Shown: positions 6,958-8,760 of the stretch, in pieces
Position numbering within the stretch: the first letter of the stretch is position 1
Layout of the letters: each line of letters opens with the position of its first letter
NCBI GenBank assembly: GCA_039920305.1
Contig: JBDSEA010000100.1
Location: forward strand, 1-8,760
Length of the DNA: 8,760 nt
Direction: 5' to 3'
Source: DASRAJ01 sp039920305
GTDB taxonomy: Bacteria; Bacteroidota; Bacteroidia; Chitinophagales; UBA10324
Position numbers and translations under genes: made by a program
The notes under the pieces: model-generated
What the model was told of the DNA's origin: nothing
Database searches by the model: none
Seen by the model: only the letters and a program-made list of their open reading frames with translations

Positions 6958-8760
6958 ATGAAAAAATATTTCCTCTTTTTGTTTGTAGCGTTTAGTTTTT
7001 TTCAGTCTCAAAATGTACTATCTCAAAATGATCCGGGTCTTGTTGTAGGTTCTTTAAGAACTATTCCACCTGTGTTTATGGGCTACAACGCAAACAATGT
7101 ATTTGCCAAGGATGAAAACGGTGCATGGGTTACTTTTCGTAATGACGATCTTCGTAAAGCAATGCCTCAACTTCATGCTACTTATCTCCGTTTTCCGGCA
7201 GGAGGAAAAGCAAAATCATGGGACTGGGATTTGGGGTGGTTTCTTGATGATGAAGTGATGATAACGAGTACCCTTCCAAATAATGTTTCTCCCAATTACA
7301 TTGCAAGCGATTGTGTCAACTTCATTGAGAATGAAGACCCTCCTCTTAATGGAACGAATTATGAATGGAATGATCTATCAACTTTGAAAGGCGCCTGGAA
7401 TTTTTCAGGAACTTCTTTCATGATACCCCTTAACCTAATTACTTCAAATGAGGAATTTCAATTGGAGCAGGTGCGAAGTGCGTATAGATTAATGAAGAAA
7501 TTAACAGTGGCCGACACTGTTTATGTGGAACTCGGAAATGAGATTTATAATAAGGCAGATCCTGTTACCAAATGCATATTTCCAGAGCCCGAAGATTATC
7601 TCACAGCAGCAAATGAATATCTTTTAAAGCTTCACGATCCTAATTTGATACCCGGTGAAAATGAGGTGATTAAGGTTGGCGTAGTTGCAGCACCTACAAG
7701 TGTTAAGGATAAATCTCTTATCCTTGATTGTCATTTCAACACCTGGAATAGTGAACTGGGTTTACCGTATGTGGGCAGTGGCCCAGGACAGTTAGATTTG
7801 AAAAAGGGCGACGCATTAATTTTTCATATCTATCCAGAATCAGGAGTAACGGCTGACATAAGTACTGGTCTTCCCGCTCAAACTAATGCTAATGCGGATT
7901 TGCTCTTTCAAACGGCCATTAAAACGGTGGATGCGATGAAGAATAATGAGATGAAGGCTGTTCCTCCTGGTATTAAAGCCTGGATTTCAGAATTCAATCT
8001 AACTGATGAACAGGATAAATATGTACGTGGAACATGGGCGCATGGCCTGTTTGTGAGTCTGGAAGCTTTATCATTCCTTGAGTTAAAAGCGGTTGATAAA
8101 ATATCTTGTCATCATTTATTTGGAAATACGGGGCGTCCCTCTATTTACAGTGGCACCGATGGTTTTATTTGGGCAGAGAAATGCGCCACTCTAATGGGAC
8201 TCACTACCGGTAAGGAAAAACTAAGTGCACAGGGGCTAACGCTGTCCATGGTTGCAGAGGCGATTCGGGGAAGTAAGCAGGCCGAGCAAATCAATTTTAT
8301 TGAAAAGTATCCCTCATACATTTTTAGCAACGGAAGCTGTAAGCTTTACGGCTGGAGATTTATAAAAGAAGATGGCGGTAATAATACTTATTATGAAGCA
8401 GTCATTCTGAATCTCGGATCAGAAGCACAAAGCTTAAATCCCGGAATTCTTTTTTCGAGTCCCATTAATAATATAGCATATGAAACGATATATCAACCGG
8501 ATGGAAAACCCTGGGTTTACGTTACAAACCAAACCGGAATTGGAGAAGCATATGAGGTGGTTTCATGTGGAGCAGCATCACCCAAAAACTTAACTATTTC
8601 ACCTTATGCAGTCTATACAGGCACTGCTATTGTATTAAAACCCTATTCTATTGTTCATATTGTACGCTATAATGCTCCCGGCAATTTAACGCCGGTTAAG
8701 ATTTTACCTTCTACAGCAGTTTCGGTTTGTCAGGGTGAGAATATTAATCTTTTTGCAACA
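6958..8760 (+). CDS. Secreted clan GH-A glycoside-hydrolase-like protein with start of an Ig/PKD-like region (3'-truncated by the window)
   Basis: The frame stays open for 601 codons to the window edge, so the C-terminus is missing. A Sec signal peptide (residues 1-22: two Lys, a Phe/Leu-rich core, cleavage near VLS-QND) implies export. The body looks like a (beta/alpha)8-barrel of clan GH-A, nearest in feel to GH79/GH51-type enzymes: LRFPAGGKAKSWDWD (77-91), VYVELGNEIYN (188-198) with presumed acid/base Glu195, ALIFHIYPE (286-294), and AWISEFNL (341-348) with presumed nucleophile Glu345. Residues about 455-572 resemble the C-terminal beta-sandwich of such enzymes, ending in LKPYSIVHIVRY. At 586-600 AVSVCQGENINLFA looks like the first strand of a Bacteroidota Ig/PKD-like repeat, usual in proteins that end with a T9SS sorting domain. 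Hand-counted lines suggest lower G+C (about 40%) than gld and uvrC (mid-40s). The substrate is unknown, and the protein could be a non-catalytic relative. The frame and signal peptide are seen directly; the fold and catalytic residues are inferred. Confidence 0.8.
   Translation, partial: MKKYFLFLFVAFSFFQSQNVLSQNDPGLVVGSLRTIPPVFMGYNANNVFAKDENGAWVTFRNDDLRKAMPQLHATYLRFPAGGKAKSWDWDLGWFLDDEVMITSTLPNNVSPNYIASDCVNFIENEDPPLNGTNYEWNDLSTLKGAWNFSGTSFMIPLNLITSNEEFQLEQVRSAYRLMKKLTVADTVYVELGNEIYNKADPVTKCIFPEPEDYLTAANEYLLKLHDPNLIPGENEVIKVGVVAAPTSVKDKSLILDCHFNTWNSELGLPYVGSGPGQLDLKKGDALIFHIYPESGVTADISTGLPAQTNANADLLFQTAIKTVDAMKNNEMKAVPPGIKAWISEFNLTDEQDKYVRGTWAHGLFVSLEALSFLELKAVDKISCHHLFGNTGRPSIYSGTDGFIWAEKCATLMGLTTGKEKLSAQGLTLSMVAEAIRGSKQAEQINFIEKYPSYIFSNGSCKLYGWRFIKEDGGNNTYYEAVILNLGSEAQSLNPGILFSSPINNIAYETIYQPDGKPWVYVTNQTGIGEAYEVVSCGAASPKNLTISPYAVYTGTAIVLKPYSIVHIVRYNAPGNLTPVKILPSTAVSVCQGENINLFAT

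Overview
The window comes from a member of the Bacteroidota. The main evidence is an uninterrupted gldK-gldL-gldM-gldN cluster, which is confined to that phylum and encodes the core of the type IX secretion system (T9SS) and gliding motor. Two further signs agree: no start codon has a clear Shine-Dalgarno sequence, and TAnnTTTG-like promoter elements appear upstream of genes. The GldM N-terminus and overall style look more like the Chitinophagales/Sphingobacteriales side of the phylum than Flavobacterium, but this is an impression from memory and not a placement.

Layout. Positions 60-4782 (+) hold four co-directional genes with gaps of 57, 48 and 22 bases, read as one operon: gldK (outer-membrane lipoprotein with an FGE-sulfatase fold), gldL and gldM (the inner-membrane proton-driven motor) and gldN (periplasmic ring partner of GldK). 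A hairpin followed by a T-run at 4809-4834 ends the operon. A complete uvrC (4852-6738, -) converges on it and starts with GTG. A 219-base divergent gap (6739-6957) then contains a cluster of palindromes, including a perfect 10-bp stem. From 6958 to the window edge an open frame of 601 codons (+) encodes the N-terminal part of a secreted protein. It has a signal peptide, a (beta/alpha)8-barrel with the two-glutamate signature of clan GH-A glycoside hydrolases, a beta-sandwich, and the first residues of what looks like an Ig/PKD-like repeat. It runs off the end.

How they fit together. GldL and GldM convert the proton gradient into motion across the periplasm. GldM contacts the GldK/GldN ring under the outer membrane, and the assembled machine exports proteins that carry a C-terminal sorting domain. 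The incomplete hydrolase-like protein is the kind of large multidomain protein this machine exports, but its C-terminus, where the sorting signal would sit, is outside the window. uvrC is a housekeeping nucleotide excision repair gene and appears to be an unrelated neighbour.

No tRNA, rRNA, CRISPR array, insertion sequence or phage gene was seen. The most novel items are the hydrolase-like protein, which I cannot place in a family, and the structured palindromic gap in front of it.
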